Assembly (NCBI RefSeq): GCF_014646355.1
Contig: NZ_BMNH01000002.1
Span: forward strand, 186,001-250,000
From: Nonomuraea cavernae
GTDB taxonomy: Bacteria > Actinomycetota > Actinomycetes > Streptosporangiales > Streptosporangiaceae
Length of the DNA: 64,000 nt
Direction: 5' to 3'
The notes beneath the pieces were generated by a model. That model did not search any database. It was not told the DNA's origin and saw only the letters and a program-made list of their open reading frames with translations. The position numbers and the translations under genes are program-made. The first letter of the stretch is position 1; every line of letters begins with the position of its first letter. Positions 33,184 through 41,220 of this stretch are shown in pieces.

Positions 33184-33290
33184 TCAGGGCGGCTGACGAG
33201 GCACCTGTCGAGGCGGCTGACGAGGCGGCGAGAGCGTCCACCGCCGGACACGTCGAGGGGTCGCGGCAGCGCGCCGTTAAGATCGGCGGG

Positions 33291-34262
33291 GTGAGCCTGC
33301 CCGCCGTGACCGATCTGGCGGCGCCGCCCGTCGAGCCGGCGCGCGACCCCTACCACGTCTACCTCGACTCGCTGACCAGTCCCGAGTCGCGCCGTACGAT
33401 GCGCGGGTGCCTCGACCGGCTGGCCCGCCTGCTCACCGGCGACGAGACGGCCACGGGCGCGGGCCAGCCGTGGCATCTGCTGCGCTACGAGCACACCGTC
33501 CGCATCCGTACGATGCTGACCGATCAGGGGTGGTCCGCGGCGTACGTCAACAAGCATCTGGTGGCGCTGCGCCGGGTGCTGAAGGAGGCGTGGCGGCTCG
33601 GCCAGAGCAGCGCCGAGGACTACGCCCGCGCCTCGGACCTGGCTCCGGTGCGGCAGAGCCGGCTGCCCACCGGCCACCACGTGCCGCCCGAGGTGGTCGG
33701 CGCGGCCCTGGCGGCCTGCGACGACTCGGCGGCCGGGGTGCGCGACGCGGCGCTGATCGCGGTGCTCTACTCCACGGGCTGCCGCCGGGCCGAGGTCGGC
33801 GGGCTGGCGCTGGCCGACTACGACCCCGGTGCGCGCTCGCTGCGGGTGCGCGGCAAGCGCGACAAGGAGCGGATGGTCTACCTGACGGCCGACGCCATCG
33901 GGCTGGTCGAACGCTGGCTGGCGGTGCGGGGCGGCGCGCCGGGCGCGCTGTTCAGCCCGATCAGCAAGGCGGGCCGGCTGCGGCTGCGTGACGGCCGGCC
34001 GGTGGGCCTGACCGGTCAGGGCATCGCCGACATCCTGGCGCGGCGGCTCAGCCAGGCGGGCGCGTCGCGGCGCACCGCGCACGACTTCCGCCGCACGTTC
34101 ATCGGCGAGCTGCTCGACGCGGGCGTCGACCTGGCCACGGCCCAGGCGCTGGTCGGTCACTCCTCGCCGGCCACCACTGCCCGCTACGACCGCCGTCCCG
34201 AGCGCACCCGCCGCGAGGCCGTCGACCGCCTCCGGCTGCCACCGTCCCGCCCTCTCGCCTGA
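33291..34262 (+). CDS. Tyrosine recombinase (XerC/D-like integrase)
   Basis: Site-specific recombinase of 323 aa. The SAM-like N-terminal DNA-binding domain covers about 20-110 and the catalytic domain about 125-305. The catalytic set is complete: Arg in STGCRRAEVGGL near 165, His-x-x-Arg in TAHDFRRTF near 265, His in LVGHSS near 286 and the Tyr nucleophile in TTARYDRR near 297. The start is GTG at 33291. There is no excisionase, tRNA gene, attachment repeat or transposon end around it, so it is not an obvious element integrase; it may be a chromosomal Xer-like or solitary enzyme. Confidence 0.9.
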   Translation: MSLPAVTDLAAPPVEPARDPYHVYLDSLTSPESRRTMRGCLDRLARLLTGDETATGAGQPWHLLRYEHTVRIRTMLTDQGWSAAYVNKHLVALRRVLKEAWRLGQSSAEDYARASDLAPVRQSRLPTGHHVPPEVVGAALAACDDSAAGVRDAALIAVLYSTGCRRAEVGGLALADYDPGARSLRVRGKRDKERMVYLTADAIGLVERWLAVRGGAPGALFSPISKAGRLRLRDGRPVGLTGQGIADILARRLSQAGASRRTAHDFRRTFIGELLDAGVDLATAQALVGHSSPATTARYDRRPERTRREAVDRLRLPPSRPLA

Positions 34263-34315
34263 TCACCTCCGGCCGCCGGATGCGTGATCGCCCTCTTGGG
34301 CCGTCCGGCCGCCGG

Positions 34316-34355
34316 GCGAGTGAGCCGCCCGGTCAACCAGGCGAGTGAGCCGCCC
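34316..34355. repeat. Direct repeat GCGAGTGAGCCGCCC, two copies, period 25
   Basis: Two identical 15-base copies (34316 and 34341) just before the end of the TetR gene and after the recombinase gene. Confidence 0.8.
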
Positions 34356-34388
34356 CGTGGCTTCTCCGGCGGGCAGGCGGCTGAGCCG

Positions 34389-34988
34389 CTACCCCTTGAG
34401 CAGGGAGAAGGCGTGGTCGGCGGCGCGCACGGCTTCGGCCTCGACCTCGGCGAACGGGCGCCCGTCGGCGAGGGCCTGCCAGGTGCGCCGGGAGAGGACC
34501 CGCTGGACGGCGAGCACCTGCCCGGCCAGCAGGCCGGCGGTCAGCTCGTCGGTGGTCTCGCCCAGGGCCTCGGCGAGCGCCGCCTCGTCCTGCGACATGT
34601 AGTGGAACACCCGCGAGGCCAGGCTGGGCGTGAAGAAGACCATCCGGTGGTAGCCGAGCACCTCGGGGTGGTCGTTGAGCCCGGTGACGGGGTCGTGGCG
34701 GGCCAGGGCGTCGAGGAAGTGGCGGTGCAGCGCGGTCACCGGGTCCACCCCCGGGGCGCGCTCCCTGACCACCCGCGCGGCCTCGCCCTGGTGGTCGGCG
34801 ATGCGGTGCAGGACGAGGTCCTCCTTGGTCGGGAAGTACTTGAACAGCGTCGGCTTGGACACCCGCGCGGCCGCGGCCACCTCCGTCACGGGCACCTCGT
34901 CGAAGCCGCGCTCCAGGAAGAGGGAGATGGCCGCGGCCGAGATGGCCTCACGCACGCGCTGCCGTTGCAGTTGTCGCAGACCTGTCAT
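34389..34988 (-). CDS. TetR/AcrR-family regulator of the HelD-type gene
   Basis: Regulator of 199 aa. The HTH spans about 12-58 (AISAAAISLFLERGFDEVPVTEVAAAARVSKPTLFKYFPTKEDL) and the C-terminal helical domain continues to the end. It is divergent from the second HelD-type gene; the perfect palindrome TTAACCTGGTTAA lies 20 bases from its start. By this arrangement it represses itself and the HelD-type gene until a ligand is bound. The ligand is not identifiable; an RNA polymerase-directed antibiotic is an attractive guess only. Confidence 0.92.
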   Translation of the reverse strand: MTGLRQLQRQRVREAISAAAISLFLERGFDEVPVTEVAAAARVSKPTLFKYFPTKEDLVLHRIADHQGEAARVVRERAPGVDPVTALHRHFLDALARHDPVTGLNDHPEVLGYHRMVFFTPSLASRVFHYMSQDEAALAEALGETTDELTAGLLAGQVLAVQRVLSRRTWQALADGRPFAEVEAEAVRAADHAFSLLKG

Positions 34989-35008
34989 GAGCCCACTCTA
35001 ACAAAGTG

Positions 35009-35021
35009 TTAACCTGGTTAA
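35009..35021. promoter_or_regulatory. TetR operator TTAACC-T-GGTTAA
   Basis: Perfect odd palindrome of 13 bases in the TetR/HelD divergent gap. A further GTTAAC lies at 35034-35039. Confidence 0.75.
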
Positions 35022-35054
35022 TCTCTTGACCGAGTTAACGATTGGGAGGGTGCC

Positions 35055-37010
35055 GTGGAAGGGCTCGAAGAGGAGCGGGCGTACGTCGAGCGGTGCCGGG
35101 CCGGGCTGCGCAGGATGCTCGACTCCGCACGCGACACGGTCATCGTCGGCGAGACCGTGGCCGGCGACCGCTACAGCGCCGAGCGGCTCGGGCGCCATCT
35201 CAAGAGCCTGGCCAAGGAGCTGAGCGAGGAGCCGGAGGGCCCGCCGTTCTTCGGCAGGCTCGACTTCGGCCACGGCTCGGCCGAGCATCCGGGGCGCGCC
35301 TACCACATCGGCAGGCGGCACATCTCCGGCGAGCACGGCGCCCCGCCGGTCGTCGTCGACTGGCGGGCGCCCGTCTCGCGCGCCTTCTACCGGGCCAGCG
35401 CCGGCGACCCGCAGGACGTCGCGGTGCGCCGCCGGTTCGGCTGGTCCGGCGGCACGCTCACCTCGTTCGAGGACGAACGGCTCGCGCTCGGCGAGCAGGG
35501 CGAGAGCCGGATCCTGGCAGCCGAGATCGAACGTCCCCGCGTCGGCCCCATGCGCGACATCGTCGCCACCATCCAGCCCGAACAAGACGATCTGGTGCGC
35601 GCCGACCTGGAGGAGTCGATCTGCGTGCAGGGCGCTCCCGGCACCGGCAAGACCGCCGTCGGCCTGCACCGGGCCGCCTACCTGCTGTACGCGCACCGGC
35701 AGCGGCTGCGACGCGGCGGCGTGCTGGTCCTGGGTCCCAACCGGGCCTTCCTCGGCTACATCTCGGCCGTGCTGCCCACCCTCGGCGAGGTCGACGTCGA
35801 GCAGACCACCCTGGAGGGGCTGCTGGCCGCCGTGCCGGTGACGGCGGCCGACACCCCGGCCGCCGCCGCCGTCAAGCACGACCTGCGGATGGCCGAGGTG
35901 CTGCGCGCGGCCCTGTTCCGCCGCGTCCGGCGGCCGGTCGAGCCGGTCGTGGTGACCGACGGCTCCTACCGGTGGCGGGTCGGCGAGAGCGAGCTGCGCC
36001 GCGTCGTCGACGACACCCGGCGCGAGGGCCTGCCGTACACGGTCGGGCGCGAACGCGTACGGGCCAGGGTGGTCTCGCTGGTCGAACGCCAGGCTGAGGC
36101 GCGCGGCCGGACGATCGACGCGGCCTGGACGCGCCGGGCCGGCCGGGCCGTCACTCCCTGCCTGGACGCCGTCTGGCCGGCCGTACGACCCGAGGAGGTG
36201 CTGTTCGAGGTGCTGACCGGCAGCGCCGGCGACGGTGTCCTCACCCCCGGCGAGCGGGCCGCCATCACCTGGGCCCGCCCGCCGCGCACCTACAAGAGCG
36301 CCAAGTGGTCATCCGCCGACCTGGTGCTGCTCGACGAGATCGCCGGGCAGCTCGAACGGCCGCGCGGCTACGGCCACGTCATCGTCGACGAGGCGCAGGA
36401 CCTGTCCCCGATGGAGTGCCGGGCGGTCGCCAGGCGCACCGAGTACGGCTCCGTCACGGTGCTGGGCGACCTGGCGCAGGGCACCACCCCCTGGGCCGCC
36501 GGATCCTGGCCCGCGGTGATGGAGCGGCTCGGCAAGCCGGAGGCTCGGTTCGTGGCGTTGACCACGGGCTTCCGGGTGCCCGGCGCGGTGGTCCGGCTGG
36601 CCAACCGGCTGCTGGCCACGCTCGACGCCGACGTGCCCGCCACCCGCTCCTACCGCTCCGACGGGCGGCTGCGCGTCACCCGTGTGACCGGCCTGGAGCG
36701 GGGTGTCGTCGCGGCGGCTCGCGACGCCCTGACCTTCGAGGGATCGGTCGGCGTGATCGCGGCCGACTCCGACGCCGAGTCGCTGACGGCCGCGCTGTGG
36801 GACGCCGGCCTCGACGTGAATGACCGGCTCAGCGTGCTGCCCGCCTCGCTGGCCAAGGGGCTGGAGTACGACCACGTGGTGGTGGCCGAGCCCGCCGCGA
36901 TCGCCGAGGCGGAGCCGCGCGGGCTCAACCGGCTGTACGTGGCGCTCACCCGGGCGGTCTCCCGGCTGGACGTGGTGCACGCCCGGCCGCTGCCGCCGGG
37001 GCTTTCCTGA
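35055..37010 (+). CDS. HelD/HelR-family RNA polymerase recycling ATPase, copy 2
   Basis: Second HelD-type ATPase, 651 aa, about 110 residues shorter than the copy at 14-2302. DWRAPVSRAFYRA lies near 102, Walker A QGAPGTGKT near 192-200, motif II VDEAQDLSPME in the middle third and motif VI LYVALTRAVSRL near the end. The arm insertion between the ATPase halves is shorter than in copy 1. HelR-type members protect RNA polymerase from rifamycins; copy-specific roles cannot be read from sequence. The start is GTG at 35055. Control by the divergent TetR is likely. Confidence 0.9.
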   Translation: MEGLEEERAYVERCRAGLRRMLDSARDTVIVGETVAGDRYSAERLGRHLKSLAKELSEEPEGPPFFGRLDFGHGSAEHPGRAYHIGRRHISGEHGAPPVVVDWRAPVSRAFYRASAGDPQDVAVRRRFGWSGGTLTSFEDERLALGEQGESRILAAEIERPRVGPMRDIVATIQPEQDDLVRADLEESICVQGAPGTGKTAVGLHRAAYLLYAHRQRLRRGGVLVLGPNRAFLGYISAVLPTLGEVDVEQTTLEGLLAAVPVTAADTPAAAAVKHDLRMAEVLRAALFRRVRRPVEPVVVTDGSYRWRVGESELRRVVDDTRREGLPYTVGRERVRARVVSLVERQAEARGRTIDAAWTRRAGRAVTPCLDAVWPAVRPEEVLFEVLTGSAGDGVLTPGERAAITWARPPRTYKSAKWSSADLVLLDEIAGQLERPRGYGHVIVDEAQDLSPMECRAVARRTEYGSVTVLGDLAQGTTPWAAGSWPAVMERLGKPEARFVALTTGFRVPGAVVRLANRLLATLDADVPATRSYRSDGRLRVTRVTGLERGVVAAARDALTFEGSVGVIAADSDAESLTAALWDAGLDVNDRLSVLPASLAKGLEYDHVVVAEPAAIAEAEPRGLNRLYVALTRAVSRLDVVHARPLPPGLS

Positions 37011-37061
37011 CCGCGATGGGGGTCTTTGCGGCATTCGGTCGACATGGAAGTAGATTCGGTA

Positions 37062-37077
37062 TGTGATGTGAATCACG
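37062..37077. promoter_or_regulatory. Crp/GlxR-like site TGTGA-N6-TCACG
   Basis: Matches the Crp-family consensus TGTGA-N6-TCACA at nine of ten defined positions, 21 bases before the possible GTG start of the DUF4190 gene. Read from sequence only. Confidence 0.55.
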
Positions 37078-37098
37078 TGAGGAACGGGCCGCCACCTG

Positions 37099-37455
37099 GT
37101 GCGTTTCGAGAGGAGACAGGTCATAGCCTCCCCGCAGAACCCGCCCACAGGCGACGATCCGCGCGCCGGCGACCCCCAGTCGTCGCAGGCACCACCACCG
37201 CCGCCTCCGGCCTACAGTTCGCCCTACCCGCAGCCCCAGGCCCGATCGACGCCGATCCTGTCGATCATCGCGTTCGTCTGCGCGGCGGTGGCCCTGCTGT
37301 TCATTCCCATCCTGTTCGGCCTGGCCGGCATCGTGCTGGGCATCGTCGGTCACACCCCGGGCGAGTCCCTGGGCAAGTGGGCGGCCATCACCTCCGGCGT
37401 GACCATGATCATCGGTTTCATCCTCGGCTGGCTCGTGGTCAGCAACATGATGTGA
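37099..37455 (+). CDS. DUF4190-type membrane protein
   Basis: Membrane protein of up to 118 aa. A Pro/Gln-rich cytoplasmic N-terminus (about 10-48) precedes two hydrophobic helices (about 52-78 and 92-115) with the Gly-rich hinge AGIVLGIVGH of DUF4190 proteins. Function unknown. The start is uncertain: GTG at 37099 has no ribosome site, whereas AGGAG at 37111 sits seven bases before an ATA codon at 37123, exactly where the homologous MxSPQ-type start would be expected. Either ATA is used or the gene has a damaged start. A Crp-like site and a terminator bracket the gene. Confidence 0.75.
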   Translation: MRFERRQVIASPQNPPTGDDPRAGDPQSSQAPPPPPPAYSSPYPQPQARSTPILSIIAFVCAAVALLFIPILFGLAGIVLGIVGHTPGESLGKWAAITSGVTMIIGFILGWLVVSNMM

Positions 37456-37464
37456 TGACCGTAC

Positions 37465-37496
37465 GCCGCCCTGACCGGAGTCCCGGGCAGGGCGGC
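37465..37496. terminator. Hairpin between DUF4190 and permease genes
   Basis: Nine-bp perfect stem (GCCGCCCTG with CAGGGCGGC), 14-base loop, between converging genes; an outer CCGTAC/GTACGG pair extends it. Confidence 0.5.
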
Positions 37497-37518
37497 AGGG
37501 AGCGGCGAGCCGTACGGA

Positions 37519-38724
37519 TCAGGTGGTCGTCAGGGCCACCGTCGGTGACAGGCGCGCGGCGCGCATCGCCGGGTAGATCCCGGCGACGGTGCCGATGAGC
37601 AGGGTCGCGCCGATGGCCCCGCCGATCGCCCAGGGCGGCACCACGGGCGGCCAGTCGCGCGCCAGCGCGTAGCCGGTGGTGGCCAGCGCCCCGAAGACCG
37701 AGCCGACCACGCCGCCCAGCGCTGACAGCAGCAGCGACTCCGACAGGAACTGGACGCGCACCTGCCCCCGCGTGGCGCCCAGCGAGCGGCGCAGCCCGAT
37801 CTCCCTGCGCCGCTCCAGTACGGAGATCACCATCGTGTTGGCCACGCCGACCCCGCCGACCAGCAGCGCGACCGCGCCCAGCCCGAGCAGCAGGTTCGTG
37901 AACGCGCCCGCGGCCGCCGCCTTGGCGGCCAGCGCGTCCGACGGCCGGCTGACGGTGACCTCCTCCGGGTTCTCCGGGTTGACCGTACGCGGCAGCACCG
38001 CCCGCACCGCCTCCACGGCCTCGTCGGCCGACCGCTCGTAGATCGTCGTGGGGTGCCCGTCGAAGCCGAGGAACTCCTCCGCCGCGGGGAAGCCGACCAG
38101 CGCCGACCGCTCGATCTCCGGCGCCAGCGGCATCGGGCCGAGGATGCCGATGACGGTGAACCACCGCCCGCCCATCCACACCTGGACCCCGGCGCGGGCC
38201 AGGCCGAGCCGCCGGGCGGACTCGGCGCCGAGGACGACCGCGGGCCGGCGTTCGGTGGCGGCGTTCAGCCAGGCGCCTTTCACCACCGCGCCCTCCAGCG
38301 TGGCGAGCAGGCCGGTGGTGGTGGCCTGGACGGCGATGCCGCCGGTGACGGCCTCAGGGATGTGCCGGGTGCGCCGGACGGTGGCGTCCGTCCCGCCGGT
38401 GGCGGCGGCGGTGCGGACCGGGCCGATGCGCTCGACCATGGCCAGCGCGCCGATGGGCAGCTTGGCCTCCTCTCCGAACATGGTCTGGCCGGGCGCGACG
38501 GTCAGCAGGTTGGTGCCGAGCCGGTCGAGCTGGCGCAGCAGCTGCTCGCGGGAGGAGGACGAGATGCCGATCACCGCGATCATGGTGGCGATGCCGATCG
38601 CGATGCCCAGTGCCGACAGCACCACCCGGGTGGGACGCGCGCGCAGCCCGGACGCCCCGACCCGCAGCACGTCGGCGACGGCGAGCCGGGCGGGCGCCGG
38701 CCCCCGCTGACGTTCACGCTTCAC
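37519..38724 (-). CDS. MacB/FtsX-type ABC transporter permease
   Basis: Permease of 401 aa. One membrane helix near 28-50 is followed by a large extracellular MacB periplasmic-core-like domain (about 55-265), then three helices (about 280-390) with the FtsX-type signature RRREIGLRRSLGATRGQV between the first two. This is the mechanotransmission type, which does not move solutes through the membrane. GTG at 38724 is chosen: it overlaps the ATPase gene by 11 bases and follows a GAGGGGGG stretch. It is last in the four-gene operon with lipoprotein, adaptor and ATPase. Confidence 0.9.
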   Translation of the reverse strand: MKRERQRGPAPARLAVADVLRVGASGLRARPTRVVLSALGIAIGIATMIAVIGISSSSREQLLRQLDRLGTNLLTVAPGQTMFGEEAKLPIGALAMVERIGPVRTAAATGGTDATVRRTRHIPEAVTGGIAVQATTTGLLATLEGAVVKGAWLNAATERRPAVVLGAESARRLGLARAGVQVWMGGRWFTVIGILGPMPLAPEIERSALVGFPAAEEFLGFDGHPTTIYERSADEAVEAVRAVLPRTVNPENPEEVTVSRPSDALAAKAAAAGAFTNLLLGLGAVALLVGGVGVANTMVISVLERRREIGLRRSLGATRGQVRVQFLSESLLLSALGGVVGSVFGALATTGYALARDWPPVVPPWAIGGAIGATLLIGTVAGIYPAMRAARLSPTVALTTT

Positions 38725-39475
38725 GACCGCCCCCCTCACCGATCGGGACACCGGCCTCAGCACGGACCTCAGCACCCATCTCGGCGCCCATCTCGGAGCC
38801 CATCTCGGCGACGATCCGGCCGTCGCGGACGCGGACCTGGCGCGGACACCAGGCGGCGATCTCGGTGTCATGGGTGATGATCGCGATCGTGGTGCCGGCC
38901 GCGTGCAGCTCGCCCAGGACGGCGAGCACCTCGGTGCCGGAGGCCGAGTCCAGGTTGCCGGTGGGCTCGTCGGCCAGCAGCAGGGGCGGGTCCCCGGCGA
39001 CCGCGCGGGCGACCGCGACCCGCTGCTGCTCGCCCCCGGACAGCTGGGACGGCCGGTGGGTCAGCCGGTGGCCGAGTCCGACCCGTTCCAGCGCCGCGGC
39101 GGCCCGCTCGCGGCGGGCGCGCCGGCCGGTGCCCGTGTAGAGCAGCCCGTCGGCCACGTTGTCCAGCGCGCTGACGCCGGGAGCCAGGTGGAACTGCTGG
39201 AAGACGAAGCCCAGCTGGCGGGCGCGCAACGCGGACAGCTCACGGTCGGACAACCCCGCGACGTCGTATCCGGCGATCCGTACGGTGCCGCCGCTGGGCC
39301 GGTCCAGGGTGCCGATCATGTGCAGCATGGTGGACTTGCCGGACCCCGACGGCCCGACGATGGCCAGCAGCTCACCCGGCTCCACGGTCAGATCCACCCC
39401 GCGCAGGGCGTGCACCCGCCCCGGATACACCTTCGACACCCCGCGCAGCTCCACGACGGGGCAGGGACCGTTCAT
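38714..39475 (-). CDS. MacB/LolD-type ABC transporter ATP-binding protein
   Basis: ATPase of 253 aa. Walker A GPSGSGKST near 42, Q-loop FVFQQFH near 92, signature LSGGEQQRVAVARA near 144, Walker B LLLADEPTGNLDS near 166 and switch His in IITHD near 200. The last 30 residues carry EMGSEMGAEMGAE, encoded by a 12-bp repeat. The ATG overlaps the adaptor gene stop (ATGA). It powers the FtsX-type permease encoded next. Confidence 0.95.
   Translation of the reverse strand: MNGPCPVVELRGVSKVYPGRVHALRGVDLTVEPGELLAIVGPSGSGKSTMLHMIGTLDRPSGGTVRIAGYDVAGLSDRELSALRARQLGFVFQQFHLAPGVSALDNVADGLLYTGTGRRARRERAAAALERVGLGHRLTHRPSQLSGGEQQRVAVARAVAGDPPLLLADEPTGNLDSASGTEVLAVLGELHAAGTTIAIITHDTEIAAWCPRQVRVRDGRIVAEMGSEMGAEMGAEVRAEAGVPIGEGGGREA
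38775..38810. repeat. 12-bp tandem repeat near the 3' end of the ATPase gene
   Basis: Three CCCATCTCGGCG-like copies, the middle one with a single change, encoding the EMGA repeats of the ATPase tail. Confidence 0.85.
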
Positions 39476-40530
39476 GAGGCGGGCACCCCGACCTTCATGC
39501 CCTCGGCCAGCCCGTCGCCCTCGATCTCGACCAGCCCGCCGCCGAACGCGCCGGTCTTCACGGACACGATCCGGGTGGCGGCGCCTTCGACCACCTCGAC
39601 GCCGAAGCCGCCCTCGCGCAGCGCGAGCAGCGCCTCCACGGGCACCGCCAGCACGTTCTCGTGCCGCTCGCTCTGCATCTCGACCTCCACGGGAGCCTGA
39701 TCGAGCCTGGTCTTGGGGGGTTTGGCCAGCGTGATGTCCACGTCGACGGTGGTGGTGCCGTCCCGCTCGTCGCCGGAGCTCTCGGCCACGGTGCCCACCG
39801 AGGTGATGGTCCCGGTGGCCCGCTCGCCGCCGGGCAGTTCGACGGTCACCTTGGCGCCCCGGCGGGCCATGGCCTGGTCGCCGGTGCCGAGGTCGACGTG
39901 CACCAGTCGCCGGACGCCGCTGACCGTGAGGACCGGCCGTCCGGGGCCGGCCTTGCCCCCGACCTCCGCCTTGACGTCGGTCACGCGGGCCACCCCGGGC
40001 AGGAAGACCACCTGCGCGGCGTCCACCCGGCCGGTCTCCGGCAGGCCCCGGTCGTCCTGCCAGCGCTGGACCGCCAGGTGGGTGGCGTAGCTGAAGTGGT
40101 CGTCCACCGTCAGGTACTCGCCGTAGCCGAGCGCCTTGAGGTTGCGCTCCAGCTGCCTCACGTCCGGGCCGTCGGAGACGCCCTGCCGCAGCTCCCGGTA
40201 GAGCGGCAGCTTGCCGTACATGAGGACGACCGGTTTCCGGTCGACCCTGAGCAGCGGGCGCCCGCGGCGGATGAGCGCGCCCTGCGCGGGCACCCAGGTG
40301 ACCGTGCCGGAGGCGTCGGTGCCCACCTCGCGTTCACCGGAGTAGGTGAGCGAGCCGTCGACCGTCTTGGTGTCCACCAGGTCCTGCCGGGTGATCTGCG
40401 CCGTGGCCGGGACGGCCGGCGTGGCGGGCTCCGCCGAGCCGGTGCCGGACTCGCCGAGCAGGACCATCCCCGTCCAGGCCGCGGCGGCGGCCAGCAGGCC
40501 GCCGCCGGCCAGGGTGAGGCTTCTCCTCAT
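39472..40530 (-). CDS. Membrane-fusion-type adaptor with peptidoglycan-binding domain
   Basis: Adaptor of 352 aa anchored by an N-terminal helix (about 5-25). Order of parts: lipoyl-like beta segment (about 45-90), a peptidoglycan-binding_1 domain (SDGPDVRQLERNLKALGY near 117-134 to about 165), then a barrel and a membrane-proximal domain with ENVLAVPVEALLAL near 300. In a Gram-positive wall the peptidoglycan domain would hold the transporter to the wall. The ATG at 40530 overlaps the lipoprotein stop by four bases. Part of the MacAB-like operon. Confidence 0.88.
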   Translation of the reverse strand: MRRSLTLAGGGLLAAAAAWTGMVLLGESGTGSAEPATPAVPATAQITRQDLVDTKTVDGSLTYSGEREVGTDASGTVTWVPAQGALIRRGRPLLRVDRKPVVLMYGKLPLYRELRQGVSDGPDVRQLERNLKALGYGEYLTVDDHFSYATHLAVQRWQDDRGLPETGRVDAAQVVFLPGVARVTDVKAEVGGKAGPGRPVLTVSGVRRLVHVDLGTGDQAMARRGAKVTVELPGGERATGTITSVGTVAESSGDERDGTTTVDVDITLAKPPKTRLDQAPVEVEMQSERHENVLAVPVEALLALREGGFGVEVVEGAATRIVSVKTGAFGGGLVEIEGDGLAEGMKVGVPAS

Positions 40531-41066
40531 CGCGGGCCACCGCCGAGGTCGAACTCCTTGCACGCCTCGTGGGCCGCGTTGAGCTTCTCCTCCGGTGTTC
40601 CGGCCGGGATGTCAATCTTGAACTTGCCGTCGGAGCTCGGGTCCTCCATGTGGATGCCGTGCTCGCGCATGCACTGGGCGAACTTGAGCGCCCGGTCCTG
40701 CGTCTTCTGGTCAGGCCGGCCCATGCGGTCGCCGATGGCGGCGTCCATGAAGTGCTTGCACGCCTGCTGGGCCTCCTCGACCTGCTGCTCCATCCCCTTC
40801 TTCATCTTGATCCTGATGGCGCCGTTGGGCTCGGGGTCGTCCATGGGCACGCCGTGCTCGCGCATGCACTGGGCGAACTTGAGCTGGGCCTCCCTCGGAT
40901 CGGCGGGCGCCGAGGCGCCGCCCGTCGCCGTGGCGGCCGTCGAGGCCGTGGCCGTGGCGGAGCCGCTGGCCGCGCTGGCCACCCCGTCCTGCTTCGCGGG
41001 AGCACCGCCGCACGCGGCCAGCGCCAGGATCAGGGGCAACGTGGCCAGTACCGGTCGGACGTTCAT
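40527..41066 (-). CDS. Lipoprotein with two KFAQCMREHG repeats
   Basis: Exported lipoprotein of 179 aa. Signal peptide with lipobox LAACGG (Cys near 19), an Ala/Thr/Ser-rich linker (about 25-55), then two copies of a 50-residue module, KFAQCMREHG-x2-M-x-DP...ACK, near 62 and 121. Each copy holds Cys-x3-His plus a later Cys, suitable for a disulfide or for metal binding. Similar modules occur in many actinobacterial lipoproteins of unknown function. It is first gene of the adaptor/ABC operon and divergent from the two-component system, so it is likely the extracellular sensor or cargo-binding part (inference). Confidence 0.82.
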   Translation of the reverse strand: MNVRPVLATLPLILALAACGGAPAKQDGVASAASGSATATASTAATATGGASAPADPREAQLKFAQCMREHGVPMDDPEPNGAIRIKMKKGMEQQVEEAQQACKHFMDAAIGDRMGRPDQKTQDRALKFAQCMREHGIHMEDPSSDGKFKIDIPAGTPEEKLNAAHEACKEFDLGGGPR

Positions 41067-41220
41067 GACTGTCACTCCTTCGCGCCGCGGGTCGTTCGCC
41101 CGGGGCGCGATGCACACTTCACCGGTCCTGGTGCTAAACGCAGATAAGCCGGTGATCTCCTTATTCGCGGCTAACACCTGATCCGCCACGCTCGACAGCG
41201 GAACGGGAAAGGGGTGGCCG

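Noticed and set aside
33291..34262. Integrated mobile element around the tyrosine recombinase
   Set aside because: No attachment-site repeats, tRNA gene, phage or plasmid genes, or composition change in the flanks.
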